NCBI RefSeq assembly: GCF_002551815.1
Contig: NZ_NVPR01000029.1
Span: 50,607-88,677, forward strand
Direction of reading: 5' to 3'
Source: Bacillus sp. AFS098217
Lineage (GTDB): Bacteria; Bacillota; Bacilli; Bacillales; Bacillaceae_G
Length of the DNA: 38,071 bases
Shown: positions 15,243 through 23,780 of the stretch, one piece after another
How positions within the stretch are numbered: the stretch's first letter is position 1
Layout of the letters: the number at the start of each line of letters is the position of its first letter
Program-made: the position numbers and the translations under genes
The notes under the pieces: model-generated
The model's database searches: none
Told to the model about the DNA's origin: nothing
The model's input: only the letters and a program-made list of their open reading frames with translations

Positions 15243-16451
15243 ATGCAGGCAGTTTCAAAAGAAAATACAGTAGCCTCACCTACGATTTATCGTATTTTAT
15301 TTGCGATTAGTTTCGGTCATTTTTTAAATGATTCCATGCAAGCTGTTGTACCGGCTCTGTTTCCTATTTTGGAAAAAACGATGAATTTGTCTTATATGCA
15401 GGTAGGATGGATTGCGTTTGCATTAAATATGACGTCATCGATTATGCAGCCGGTATTTGGAATGTATTCAGATAAGAAGCCATCACCATTTTTATTACCG
15501 CTCGGTATGTTTTCTAGTATGCTTGGGATGATTGGACTTGCGTTTGCACCAAACTTTATTATTGTTATTATTTCTGTTTTATTTATTGGGTTAGGATCAG
15601 CGGTCTTTCATCCTGAAGGAGCACGTGTTGCTTATATGGCAGCGGGTGCAAAGCGTGGTTTAGCGCAGTCTATTTACCAAGTAGGAGGAAATACAGGGAA
15701 CTCCCTTGCACCAATTTTTACAGCGCTAATTTTTGTTCCGCTTGGTCAAATAGGAGCACTTGGTTTCACAGGATTTGCGGCAGTTGGTATTGCATTGTTA
15801 ATTTTCGTTTCAAGCTGGTACAAAAATGAATTAATCAATGGCGCTGTGCGCAGAAAGAAAAGAGCTGCACTTGAGGCTGAAAATGCGATTGTTAGTACGC
15901 ATATTAAATTTGTAATTGTCCTTCTTGTGTTCTTGACCTTTGTACGTTCTTGGTATGGAGCTGGTATTGGGAATTTCTATCAGTTTTATTTAATTGAACA
16001 TTACGGTTTGTCTATTAAAAATGCACAGTACTTCGTATTTGCCTTTATGATTGCTGGAGTACTTGGAACATTCTTTGGTGGACCGTTAGCAGACCGATTT
16101 GGTAAGAAAAATATTATCGTATTTTCAATGCTTGGCTCTGCACCACTTGCGCTTTTATTACCACATGTTTCTCTTACGTGGGTCGTACCGTTATTTATCT
16201 GTATCGGTTTTATTAGTTCTAGTAGTTTTAGTGTTATTGTTGTGTATGCACAAGAACTTGTCCCAGGAAAAGTTGGAATGGTATCAGGTTTAATTGTTGG
16301 TCTTGCATTTGGTCTGGGAGCATTAGGTGCTGTTGTTCTTGGAAAACTAGCAGATGTTTATAGTTTGCAATTTATTATGGTATTGTGTAGTTGTTTACCA
16401 TTAATTGGACTTACGTCATGGTTACTGCCAAGCGATCGAAAACCACTATAG
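15243..16451 (+). CDS. MFS transporter, fosmidomycin-resistance (Fsr) type
   Basis: The 402-aa, 12-TM transporter begins with the Fsr-like stretch FAISFGHFLNDSMQAVVPAL and has GSAVFHPEGARVAYMAAG and QSIYQVGGNTGNSLAP, which are typical of this MFS branch. A central cytoplasmic loop (RRKKRAALEAE, about residues 205-215) divides two 6-TM halves. RBS AAAGGAGAG lies before the ATG. Fsr exports fosmidomycin in E. coli; the natural substrate in bacilli is unknown. Confidence 0.85.
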   Translation: MQAVSKENTVASPTIYRILFAISFGHFLNDSMQAVVPALFPILEKTMNLSYMQVGWIAFALNMTSSIMQPVFGMYSDKKPSPFLLPLGMFSSMLGMIGLAFAPNFIIVIISVLFIGLGSAVFHPEGARVAYMAAGAKRGLAQSIYQVGGNTGNSLAPIFTALIFVPLGQIGALGFTGFAAVGIALLIFVSSWYKNELINGAVRRKKRAALEAENAIVSTHIKFVIVLLVFLTFVRSWYGAGIGNFYQFYLIEHYGLSIKNAQYFVFAFMIAGVLGTFFGGPLADRFGKKNIIVFSMLGSAPLALLLPHVSLTWVVPLFICIGFISSSSFSVIVVYAQELVPGKVGMVSGLIVGLAFGLGALGAVVLGKLADVYSLQFIMVLCSCLPLIGLTSWLLPSDRKPL

Positions 16452-16466
16452 AATAGGGGATGTACT

Positions 16467-16555
16467 ATGATAGCCAAACGATTAGATACTGGTAAGAAAG
16501 TGTTATGTATTGCACCTCAGGAGAACGTTATTTAAGTATGGAATTGTTTGAATAA
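16467..16555 (+). pseudogene. cysK-type cysteine synthase C-terminal remnant
   Basis: The frame from 16467 gives AKRLDTGKKVLCIAP. After a shift, the adjacent frame gives GERYLSMELFE and a stop at 16553. Joined, these match the end of O-acetylserine sulfhydrylases (GKKVLVIAPDxGERYLST.L). Only about 29 codons remain and they contain a frameshift, so it is a pseudogene. Its terminator follows. Confidence 0.7.
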
Positions 16556-16569
16556 TTTTTTTAGACTAG

Positions 16570-16606
16570 AAAAAGGTGTAGCTATTTGTAAGCTACACCT
16601 TTTTTA
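16570..16606. terminator. Bidirectional terminator
   Basis: AAAAAGGTGTAGCT (16570-16583) and AGCTACACCTTTTT (16591-16604) form a perfect 14-bp stem with a 7-base loop. It serves the converging flippase gene and the upstream strand. Confidence 0.85.
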
Positions 16607-16608
16607 TG

Positions 16609-18243
16609 TTAATTTACGAATTTTTTTAGTACAGGTAAACGGTTAATACGATCACCAATAATATGTGACGCAAGTCCGCTTGTTAATACGAAAATAAGGT
16701 AGACAAAACCTCCAACTGCACCGCATATGATAACGATGAGTAAGGATTCGATATAAGGTTGTCCAGGAATTAACCATCCAATCATCGCTTTTAATCCTAT
16801 TACGACAGCAGACATTGCTGCGGAGTAAATTGTAATAAGAAATACTGTTTTAGCTGTTTCTGCAATTTTAAATTTCGCAAATTTAACGATGCAATATAAC
16901 ATAATGATATCAGAAACAAGATATCCAAGAATTGTTCCAAGCACTGCACCATGTCCACCTAATAAGTGTAGAAGTGGTGTATTTACAACGATTTTTACGA
17001 GAATACCAACTGAGAAGGCGATCATTGTTTTTCGTTGATAATCAATACCTTGTAGGATAGCTGCTGAAACAGTGAAAATTGCACTTAGTACTGCTGATGG
17101 CGCATAAGAAATTAAATATTGCGATCCACCTAAAGCTGTATCAGGACTCATATATACCATGCGGAATGCATCATACGCGATGCTAGCAAGCCCGAATGCA
17201 GCAGGTATGGTAAAGAATAGTAGCACTTGGAAAATCTTTGTGATTTGTTCTTGTAATTCTTCTAGTTTCCCGCTTGTAAATGATTTTGTTATCGCTGGAA
17301 TAATGGTAAGTGAAAATCCAGTTGCGAGTGAAGCAGGAATCATGATTAATTTTTGAGCATAGTTCGTTATATAAGCGAAAATCGCATTCGCAGTTTCAAG
17401 TGGTGTTCCAATTGCCCTTAGTGCATCTGCAACTGTATATTGATCCACTAATGTATACAGTGGAATGGCAATCCCTACAAATACAATTGGAATCGCGTAA
17501 CGAAGTAATTCCATATAGAGATTTTTTAAAGGAATATTTGATGACCTTGACTTCAGTTCACCTTCAGGTGGTTTTAAATGATCATACTTCTTCCAATACA
17601 TGATTAAAATCGAAACGCTGGCAATCGCTCCAATGACAGCGCCAAATGTAGCGACTGCAACGGAAGAAGCTACAGAACCACCTAGTAACTTTGAAACGAT
17701 AAAACTACCAACTAAAATGAAAACAACACGGGCAATTTGTTCCACAACTTGAGAAACAGCACTTGGTTTCATATGTTGGAAACCTTGGAAGTATCCACGT
17801 GTGACACTCATCGCCGGTACAATGATGAGCGCGAAGCTTAATGCTCGCATTGTCAGTGTGACGTCAGCGATAAATTGTGGATCAGGTGTTTTCGACCGAA
17901 TAATAAATTGTGATACGTAAGGTGCCCCGATAAATAAAATTAAAAATCCAGCGAACCCCATGATCATCATTAGTTTTACACTGGAGTTATACAGTTTTTT
18001 ACTTGTGCTGTAGTCACCTAATGCATTATATTTCGCAACAAATTTAGATACGGCAATTGGAATACCAGCCGTTGAAAAGCTAAGTAAGATACCATACCAA
18101 GAATATGCATACGCATATAAAGCAACCCCTTGTTCCCCAACTAATAATTGAAAAGGGAAAAAGTATATAAAACCTAAAATACGCGAAATCATTGTGGCAC
18201 CGCTTAGTAAAGCAGTCCCTTTTAAAACTTTTGAAGTAGACAA
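16609..18243 (-). CDS. SpoVB/MurJ-like polysaccharide or lipid II flippase family protein
   Basis: The 544-aa, about 14-TM protein belongs to the MOP exporter superfamily: KGTALLSGATMISRILGFIY at the N-terminus, AGIPIAVSKFVAKYNALGDY, and GFSLTIIPAITKSF in the middle. Relatives include B. subtilis SpoVB and YtgP/MurJ, which move lipid-linked cell-wall precursors. The start is TTG, 7 bases after GGAGG. The gene is monocistronic. Assignment to one relative is not possible here. Confidence 0.85.
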   Translation of the reverse strand: MSTSKVLKGTALLSGATMISRILGFIYFFPFQLLVGEQGVALYAYAYSWYGILLSFSTAGIPIAVSKFVAKYNALGDYSTSKKLYNSSVKLMMIMGFAGFLILFIGAPYVSQFIIRSKTPDPQFIADVTLTMRALSFALIIVPAMSVTRGYFQGFQHMKPSAVSQVVEQIARVVFILVGSFIVSKLLGGSVASSVAVATFGAVIGAIASVSILIMYWKKYDHLKPPEGELKSRSSNIPLKNLYMELLRYAIPIVFVGIAIPLYTLVDQYTVADALRAIGTPLETANAIFAYITNYAQKLIMIPASLATGFSLTIIPAITKSFTSGKLEELQEQITKIFQVLLFFTIPAAFGLASIAYDAFRMVYMSPDTALGGSQYLISYAPSAVLSAIFTVSAAILQGIDYQRKTMIAFSVGILVKIVVNTPLLHLLGGHGAVLGTILGYLVSDIIMLYCIVKFAKFKIAETAKTVFLITIYSAAMSAVVIGLKAMIGWLIPGQPYIESLLIVIICGAVGGFVYLIFVLTSGLASHIIGDRINRLPVLKKFVN

Positions 18244-18469
18244 CGTTTTTCCTCCTACTCGTGCTGCATTACAATCATCCTATACTACTATAAACCTGTC
18301 GGTGTATTTAATAAAGTATAAACCATAAGTAATGTAATACTATTCATAGAAAAGTCATATTTTGAATTTTAGTGGCGAAAACTAGAGATATAATACATGA
18401 AAATTCAAAAAATAATTGACACTATTTTTAATGTGTGATAAAAATGGTAGTAATTAATTTAAAAAATAA

Positions 18470-18720
18470 TATTTGAGCAATGAAAGGGTAAAGTAGTGAA
18501 AATCTCCCTATCTCAGAGAGCTGATGGTTGGTGTGAATCAGTATATAGGTTATTCATGAAGTTCGTCCTGGAGCATCTTTCATAAATCTTACATTGTGAG
18601 GAAATGAAAGACGGTAGTGTATGCCGTTATCAAATAAAGTGGTGAAGAATTTTTTCACAACTAGGGTGGTACCGCGATATATATCGTCCCTACGTTTTTA
18701 CGTAGGGGCGTTTTTTATTT
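18470..18720 (+). promoter_or_regulatory. T-box riboswitch, Phe specifier, first terminator
   Basis: The leader has AGTA (18492-18495), AGAGAG, GGTGTGAA and CCTGGAGC of Stem I. Aligned with the two ilv T-boxes of this window (GAA-N-codon-purine then a pyrimidine-rich strand), the specifier is TTC (18562-18564), Phe, in GAAG-TTC-G. T-box sequence AGGGTGGTACCGCG is at 18664-18677. Terminator CGTCCCTACGT/ACGTAGGGGCG (18686-18711) ends in TTTTTT. Uncharged tRNA-Phe should prevent termination. The gap 18244-18469 shows nothing else. Confidence 0.85.
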
Positions 18721-18737
18721 TGGGATTATTCTCGTTG

Positions 18738-18806
18738 TAGCTTCATAACTAGGGTGGTACCGCGATATTTTGTCGTCCCTACGTTTTCTGTAGGGACTAT
18801 TTGTAT
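18738..18806 (+). promoter_or_regulatory. Second T-box antiterminator/terminator module (partial copy)
   Basis: TTCATAACT and AGGGTGGTACCGCG (18751-18764) are repeated, followed by GTCCCTAC/GTAGGGAC (18775-18797). No Stem I precedes it; only 30 bases separate it from the first terminator. The U tract (TATTTGTATTT) is degraded, so termination may be weak. Confidence 0.8.
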
Positions 18807-18825
18807 TTCGTTGGCTTCTTAGTAT

Positions 18826-18896
18826 TCTTCACAACTAGGGTGGTACCGCGATATTTTTATCGTCCCTACGATTTTGTAGGGGCGATTTTTTATTTT
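18826..18896 (+). promoter_or_regulatory. Third T-box antiterminator/terminator module (partial copy)
   Basis: TTCACAACT and AGGGTGGTACCGCG (18837-18850) appear again, followed by CGTCCCTAC/GTAGGGGCG (18861-18884) and ATTTTTTATTTT. It again lacks a Stem I. A strong AAAGGAGGTG at 18899 follows, without a convincing ORF. Confidence 0.8.
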
Positions 18897-18977
18897 CGAA
18901 AGGAGGTGGATAGAACAATACGAGTAAGGTTGAAATGTAATAAAAAGAAAAAATAAAAAAAGAGAGGAGATAGAAAA

Positions 18978-20315
18978 ATGAATTCACAGCAATGGACATC
19001 GAAATTAGGCTTCGTTTTAGCTGCAGCAGGTTCAGCAATTGGTCTTGGCGCAATTTGGAAGTTTCCATACATGGCTGGTATTGGAGGAGGCGGTGCGTTC
19101 TTCCTTATTTTCATCGGTTTTACTTTACTGATTGGTTTACCTTTATTATTAGCAGAATTTGTGATAGGAAGAAGCACACAAAAAGAGGCTGTTGATGCGT
19201 ATAGAGATATCGCTCCTCATACATTATGGCCGTGGGTTGGTAAGTTAGGGATTGTAACATGTTTCATATTACTTTCTTTCTACAGTGTTGTGGGAGGTTG
19301 GATTTTATTATATTTATGGAATGCAATTACAGGTAGACTATGGGAAGGGAATGGTACGTACGAAGCAACATTTGGTGAAATCATTTCCAATCCATATTTA
19401 GCAGTCGGAGCACAGCTATTATTTATTCTTATTACTATTTTTATTGTAAGTAAAGGTGTACAAAACGGTGTTGAAAAAGTAAATAAATACTTTATGCCAG
19501 CACTATTTGTTTTATTCTTTGTATTAATTGTTCGTGCTCTTACATTAGATGGAGCGGGAGAAGGGGTACGCTTCTTCTTACAGCCTGATTTCTCACATGT
19601 AACGTCTGAAATTATTTTATATGCGATGGGACAATCGTTCTTCTCGTTATCTGTCGGTGTAGCAGTAATGGTGACATACAGCTCGTACTTACCGAAAGAA
19701 GAAAGTTTACCACGTTCAGCATTTTCAATTGTTGGTTTAACACTTGTTATTACATTGCTTGCTGGACTGGCAATTTTCCCGGTTGTATTTGCGTTTGGCA
19801 TGGAGCCGTCTCAAGGACCAGGACTACTATTTATTGTATTACCAGCTATTTTTAGTAAAATGGCATTCGGAAAATTATTCTTTATTGTTTTCTTATTACT
19901 ATTCTTCTTTGCGACTGTAACATCAGCAATCTCTATGCTTGAAATTAGCGTTGCTTCTTTAACAACAAAAGGTAAAGGAAAACGCGAAAAAATGGCATTG
20001 ATTGTTGGACTGTTAATCTTTGTTGTTGGGATTCCATCAGCGCTATCATATGGTGTATTAAGCGATGTGAAGCTCTTTGGGAAAACAGTTTTTGATTTAG
20101 CAGACTTTACAGTAAGTAACGTTCTTATGCCGCTTGGTGTATTACTAGTTGCGATCTTCGTTCCACTGAAGATGAAGAAAGATGTATTAATGAAAGAACT
20201 GGGAGTAAGTAAAAGCAAAGGATATAAATTATTTGTATTATGGTTATTCTTACTTCGCTATATAGCACCAATTGCGATTGTTATTGTATTTTTAAATGTA
20301 ATTGGGGTTATTTAA
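18978..20315 (+). CDS. NSS family sodium-dependent amino-acid transporter
   Basis: The 445-aa protein is a Na+-coupled symporter of the neurotransmitter:sodium symporter family. TM1 has the signature [17 protein letters not shown] with the unwound binding segment, then [12 protein letters not shown]. About 11-12 TM segments follow, as in bacterial MhsT/TnaT. AGAGGAG lies before the ATG. Control by a T-box with a Phe specifier suggests uptake of phenylalanine or aromatic amino acids; that substrate is inferred from the leader, not from the protein. Confidence 0.92.
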   Translation: MNSQQWTSKLGFVLAAAGSAIGLGAIWKFPYMAGIGGGGAFFLIFIGFTLLIGLPLLLAEFVIGRSTQKEAVDAYRDIAPHTLWPWVGKLGIVTCFILLSFYSVVGGWILLYLWNAITGRLWEGNGTYEATFGEIISNPYLAVGAQLLFILITIFIVSKGVQNGVEKVNKYFMPALFVLFFVLIVRALTLDGAGEGVRFFLQPDFSHVTSEIILYAMGQSFFSLSVGVAVMVTYSSYLPKEESLPRSAFSIVGLTLVITLLAGLAIFPVVFAFGMEPSQGPGLLFIVLPAIFSKMAFGKLFFIVFLLLFFFATVTSAISMLEISVASLTTKGKGKREKMALIVGLLIFVVGIPSALSYGVLSDVKLFGKTVFDLADFTVSNVLMPLGVLLVAIFVPLKMKKDVLMKELGVSKSKGYKLFVLWLFLLRYIAPIAIVIVFLNVIGVI

Positions 20316-20318
20316 AAC

Positions 20319-20366
20319 AAAAAGGCTCTAACATATCGTTTATAGCGTATGCTGGAGCCTTTTTTG
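20319..20366 (+). terminator. Terminator of the NSS transporter gene
   Basis: AAAAAGGCTC and GAGCCTTTTT form the stem base, with CATA/TATG further in, followed by T. The following gap up to 20573 shows nothing I can support. Confidence 0.8.
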
Positions 20367-20573
20367 TTTTAGAATTATCTTTTCTGCAATTCGTGTATTG
20401 TAATTGATGTAATGATTCTTTTCATCATGAAGCGACCTCACATTATCTTTAGTTTTAATTTGTATGTATTTTATCAAAATCAATGAATTGTTTCTTGTTA
20501 AAGAGCATTAGGATGCAAGAAAGAAAAAGTTGTCATATAATAAGAAGCAAACGGTATATTGGGAGGTGTTGAT

Positions 20574-20763
20574 ATGGCAATTACAATACAGTTGCCAGAC
20601 ACTGCAGCGTCTCATGCAAAGCCAAGTATGGAAACGGCGATACTTTGCGTGAGGTAGACAAGTAATATACAATCGCCAAAATGAGCTCGTATCATTTCTT
20701 TTATATTTGGCTTTGCACCTTATTGAAATGAACCATAAAAAAATAAGGGGCGAGCAGAAATGA
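20574..20763 (+). pseudogene. Frameshifted small gene coupled to the CD3324-type regulator
   Basis: After GGGAGGTG, an ATG at 20574 opens MAITIQLPDTAASHAK and stops at 20655. One base further on, the +1 frame reads RQVIYNRQNELVSFLLYLAL, then HLIEMNHKKIRGEQK, to TGA at 20761, which overlaps the next gene's ATG as ATGA. The two halves look like one 60-aa protein broken by a single-base insertion near 20650-20655. I recognise no family. A sequencing error or programmed frameshift is possible. Confidence 0.6.
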
Positions 20764-21023
20764 AATACGTAAAAGCAGCGACTGTTTTACCGGAAAAATT
20801 AATTATAGAAATTCAAAAGTATGTGCAAGGGGAAACGATCTATATTCCAAAACAGGAAAATGCACATTATAAATGGGGTACACAATCTGGAGGAAGAAAG
20901 CAACTTGACGCGCGGAATAGAGATATTAAACATGCTTTTAAAAATGGAACTTCAATTCATCAATTAGCAGAGGAATACTTTCTTTCTACAGAAACGATAA
21001 AAAAAATCGTGTATTCAAAATAA
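20760..21023 (+). CDS. CD3324 family HTH protein
   Basis: The 87-aa protein has the conserved start MKYVKAATVLPEKLIIEIQK, then YVQGETIYIPK, a linker with RKQLDARNRDI, and a C-terminal helix-turn-helix (GTSIHQLAEEYFLSTETIKK). It is probably a small DNA-binding protein. Its ATG overlaps the stop of the frameshifted gene upstream, implying past translational coupling. Targets are unknown. Confidence 0.8.
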   Translation: MKYVKAATVLPEKLIIEIQKYVQGETIYIPKQENAHYKWGTQSGGRKQLDARNRDIKHAFKNGTSIHQLAEEYFLSTETIKKIVYSK

Positions 21024-21029
21024 TAATGC

Positions 21030-21070
21030 AAAGCACTGATTATTCGATAAGAAATAATCAGTGCTTTTTG
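21030..21070 (+). terminator. Terminator after the CD3324-type gene
   Basis: AAAGCACTGATTATT (21030-21044) pairs with AATAATCAGTGCTTT (21053-21067), followed by TT. Confidence 0.85.
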
Positions 21071-21117
21071 TGTATAGTTTGTTTAGTAATTGTTTTCGAC
21101 ATTTTATAAAGTAAGTA

Positions 21118-21131
21118 CATTGTATACAATG
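21118..21131. promoter_or_regulatory. Perfect palindrome in the fusB-like promoter region
   Basis: CATTGTATACAATG is a perfect 14-bp palindrome 36 bp before the start codon. It could be an operator, and it contains a possible -10 (TATACA). No regulator is assigned. Confidence 0.4.
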
Positions 21132-21166
21132 AGAAGAGATCAACAATTTGGTATGGAGTGATAAAA

Positions 21167-21805
21167 ATGGAAGCTTTTATTAGAAGTGATCAATATAATT
21201 TTATAAAATCACAAGCTCATATTCTAGTGAATGGGCATGCAACAGCAAATGATAGAGGCGTTATTGCTGCTTTAAAGTCTCTTGCGATAGAAAAAGTGTT
21301 ACATGTTTTTGAAAATCTTACTGATGAACAAAAAGAATTAATAGATACGATTTTGACGGTTGAGAATAGAGAGAACGCAGAAGCTTTTTTATTCAAGTTA
21401 AATCCATATGTCATTCCGTTTCAGGAAGTTACGCCGCAAACGTTAAAAAAATTATTTCCTAAAGCTAAAAAATTGAAGTTTCCTGAAACGGAAGGAATAA
21501 ATATGAAAGAGATGTCTTATCTAGGCTGGATTGATAAAGGCACAAGTAGAAAGTTTATTATAGCAAAGAATAAAAATAAGTTTGTTGGTTTACAAGGCAC
21601 ATTCCAAAGTATAAACAAAAAAGGCATTTGTGCATTGTGCCATGGTCATGAAGAAGTAGGTATGTTTCTAGTCGAAATAAAAGGAGATGTACCAGGTACT
21701 TTTGTTAAAAAAGGAAACTATATTTGCCAAGATAGTGTAGCATGTAATCAGAATATGACTTCACTGGATAAGTTATATGATTTTATTGAGAGATTGAGAA
21801 AATAA
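21167..21805 (+). CDS. FusB-like elongation factor G-binding protein
   Basis: FusB/FusC proteins bind EF-G and release fusidic-acid-stalled complexes from the ribosome. The 212-aa product has a helical N-terminal half and a C-terminal treble-clef zinc-finger domain: GICALCHGHEEVGMFLVE with C155 and C158, and GNYICQDSVACNQN with C187 and C193. The ATG at 21167 lies 8 bases after GGAG; an upstream GTG at 21158 overlaps that RBS. Chromosomal homologues in Bacillus and Listeria are annotated as FBP or FusB domain proteins. Whether this one gives resistance is unknown. Confidence 0.85.
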   Translation: MEAFIRSDQYNFIKSQAHILVNGHATANDRGVIAALKSLAIEKVLHVFENLTDEQKELIDTILTVENRENAEAFLFKLNPYVIPFQEVTPQTLKKLFPKAKKLKFPETEGINMKEMSYLGWIDKGTSRKFIIAKNKNKFVGLQGTFQSINKKGICALCHGHEEVGMFLVEIKGDVPGTFVKKGNYICQDSVACNQNMTSLDKLYDFIERLRK

Positions 21806-21828
21806 CTTATAGTAAAAAATAAGTATAG

Positions 21829-21856
21829 AAAAGGGTGAGCTTTTATCACCCTTTTT
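21829..21856 (+). terminator. Terminator after the fusB-like gene
   Basis: AAAAGGGTGA pairs with TCACCCTTTT across GCTTTTA and ends in T. Confidence 0.85.
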
Positions 21857-22016
21857 ATGCTGTAAGGCATGGGTTATTCAAATTTGCATAGATGAAAAAA
21901 GATGAACAGTAGGGAAAGGATCATTTTTTATATGGTATGATTTTTGCATTTTAATAAAAAAGATTCAGGAAAGTTTTTTGAATATGAAAATTATGCTGAT
22001 AAAGGGGAAATGACGT

Positions 22017-22961
22017 ATGAAATATCCACTAACGCCAGATGTAAAACCTGAGTTTTGTACGACGGGTTCATTTATGAGATTACCATCAAGTAATGAGCAA
22101 GCAAAGATTGCAATTCTAGGAATGCCGTTTGATACGGCTGCTTCTTTTCGCGTTGGTGCGCGTTTTGCTCCGCAAGCAATTCGTCAAGCATCTATGACTT
22201 TGTTCCCATATCATCCGATCCACCATGTTTATCCGTTTGATGATACAAATGCAATTGATATTGGTGATGTGTCTGTGATTCCGCACAATATTCATCGTAG
22301 CTATGATCTAATTGAAGAAACTGTTTTTGGATTAATGCAACAAGGAATTATCCCGATAGGTCTTGGAGGGGATCATTCAGTTACATTGGCAAGTCTTCGT
22401 GCAGCAGCGAAAGTTCATGGACCTGTCGCAATGATTCACTTCGACTCCCACACAGACACATGGGATACATATTATGAAGAGAAATATTGGCATGGTTCCC
22501 CATTTATTCGTGCACATGAAGAAGGATTACTACAACCTGAAAAAGTATTCCAAATTGGTATCCGGGGAACATTAAATCATCCTGGTGATATAGAAGCTAG
22601 TAATGATTTAGGGTATAACGTCATTACAACAGCTGAATTATGTGATCGTGGTTTTGAAAGCGTTCTCGAGCAAATGCGAGCAACGATTGGCGATACACCA
22701 TGTTTCTTAACGTTTGATATTGATTTTGTAGATCCATCTTGTGCACCTGGTACAGGTACGTTAGAAGTGGGGGGGTTTAACAGTCGCGAGACACTAAATA
22801 TGGTGCGTTCATTAAGTGGATTTAATTATATTGGTTTCGACTTAGTAGAAGTATTACCGCCATATGACCAGACCCAAATTACTTCTCTTTTAGCAGCGAC
22901 GCTTGTGCATGATTTTGCTAGCTTAATTGCTTTACAGATGAAAAATGAAGTGAATAAGTAA
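22017..22961 (+). CDS. Agmatinase-type ureohydrolase
   Basis: Ureohydrolases use two Mn(II) ions to hydrolyse a guanidino group, releasing urea. The 314-aa protein has the ligands H120 (GLGGDHS), D143-x-H145-x-D147 (FDSHTD) and D234-x-D236 (FDIDFVDP). Length and motif spacing fit agmatinase or guanidinobutyrase (SpeB/GbuA branch) rather than arginase. RBS AAAGGGGAA precedes the ATG. It is monocistronic with no neighbouring polyamine gene, so the substrate stays open. Confidence 0.9.
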   Translation: MKYPLTPDVKPEFCTTGSFMRLPSSNEQAKIAILGMPFDTAASFRVGARFAPQAIRQASMTLFPYHPIHHVYPFDDTNAIDIGDVSVIPHNIHRSYDLIEETVFGLMQQGIIPIGLGGDHSVTLASLRAAAKVHGPVAMIHFDSHTDTWDTYYEEKYWHGSPFIRAHEEGLLQPEKVFQIGIRGTLNHPGDIEASNDLGYNVITTAELCDRGFESVLEQMRATIGDTPCFLTFDIDFVDPSCAPGTGTLEVGGFNSRETLNMVRSLSGFNYIGFDLVEVLPPYDQTQITSLLAATLVHDFASLIALQMKNEVNK

Positions 22962-22989
22962 GAGAACAATTAGTATATTGAAATATAAA

Positions 22990-23020
22990 AAGACCGATGA
23001 AACAACTTTTCATCGGTCTT
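22990..23020. terminator. Bidirectional terminator between the ureohydrolase and msrA
   Basis: AAGACCGATGAAA (22990-23002) pairs perfectly with TTTCATCGGTCTT (23008-23020). The surroundings are A-rich on one side and T-rich when read from the other. Confidence 0.8.
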
Positions 23021-23036
23021 AAAAAACGTCCATTTA

Positions 23037-23573
23037 TTATTTTTTCTGCCAATTTCCCTTGATAAAGTCTTCACGACCAGATTCTTTACGTTCCCTGGCA
23101 TATTTCTCTGGATTTTTTTTGTAGAAATGTTGATGATATTCTTCCGCTTCATAAAAAGGAGCAGCTGAACGAATTTCTGTTACAATTGGGTCTTTAAACA
23201 TGCCGTTTTCTGCTAGCGCTTGCTTCGAGTGTTCAGCTAGTTCTTTTTGTGTTTCATTATGATAAAAAATTGCAGCACGATAGGACGGACCACGGTCAAA
23301 AAATTGCCCGCCATCATCAGTTGGATCAATTTGCGGCCAATATAAATCTAATAATTTTTGATAAGGGAAAACAGAAGGATCGAATGTAATTTGAACGACT
23401 TCTAGGTGTCCAGATGTTCCAGATTTTACTTGTTCGTATGTTGGATTTTCGATATGACCACCAGCATAGCCTGAAACCACTTTTTGAATACCAGGAAGTT
23501 CATCAAATGGTTTTACCATGCACCAAAAGCAGCCACCAGCAAAGGTTGCAAGTTCATATGTTTTTTCTGCCAT
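23037..23573 (-). CDS. msrA: Peptide-methionine (S)-S-oxide reductase MsrA
   Basis: MsrA repairs methionine-S-sulfoxide in proteins, using thioredoxin. The 178-aa protein has the active-site motif FAGGCFWC (nucleophile C15) and the conserved [40 protein letters not shown] and EAEEYHQ segments. The start MAEKTYEL at 23573 lies 8 bases after AGGAGG; a start at 23636 would add 21 residues without an RBS. It is not fused to MsrB. Confidence 0.95.
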   Translation of the reverse strand: MAEKTYELATFAGGCFWCMVKPFDELPGIQKVVSGYAGGHIENPTYEQVKSGTSGHLEVVQITFDPSVFPYQKLLDLYWPQIDPTDDGGQFFDRGPSYRAAIFYHNETQKELAEHSKQALAENGMFKDPIVTEIRSAAPFYEAEEYHQHFYKKNPEKYARERKESGREDFIKGNWQKK

Positions 23574-23744
23574 TACTATAATCCTCCTGAATGGATATGT
23601 TGTATCTAGTATTATACAAATTGTTTTGTTACGCAATAAAAAGGATTTGAAAATATATGTTTTTTTATTCCGTTTTGTTTTGATAAAAATATCTAGATCT
23701 AAATGTTTTGATTATAATTTAAAATATAAATTTCCGAAAATATA

Positions 23745-23774
23745 TTGACAATGAAAAGAACAAAGTCCTATAAT
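23745..23774 (+). promoter_or_regulatory. Promoter of the ilv T-box leader
   Basis: TTGACA (23745-23750) and TATAAT (23769-23774) are both consensus, with an 18-base spacer. It drives the tandem T-box leader and the ilv genes. Confidence 0.85.
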
Positions 23775-23780
23775 ACGTGT

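Noticed and set aside
18899-18960. A leader peptide after the strong AAAGGAGGTG downstream of the third T-box module
   Set aside because: The nearest start codons are inside the RBS or too far from it; the only frame is a short lysine-rich stretch.
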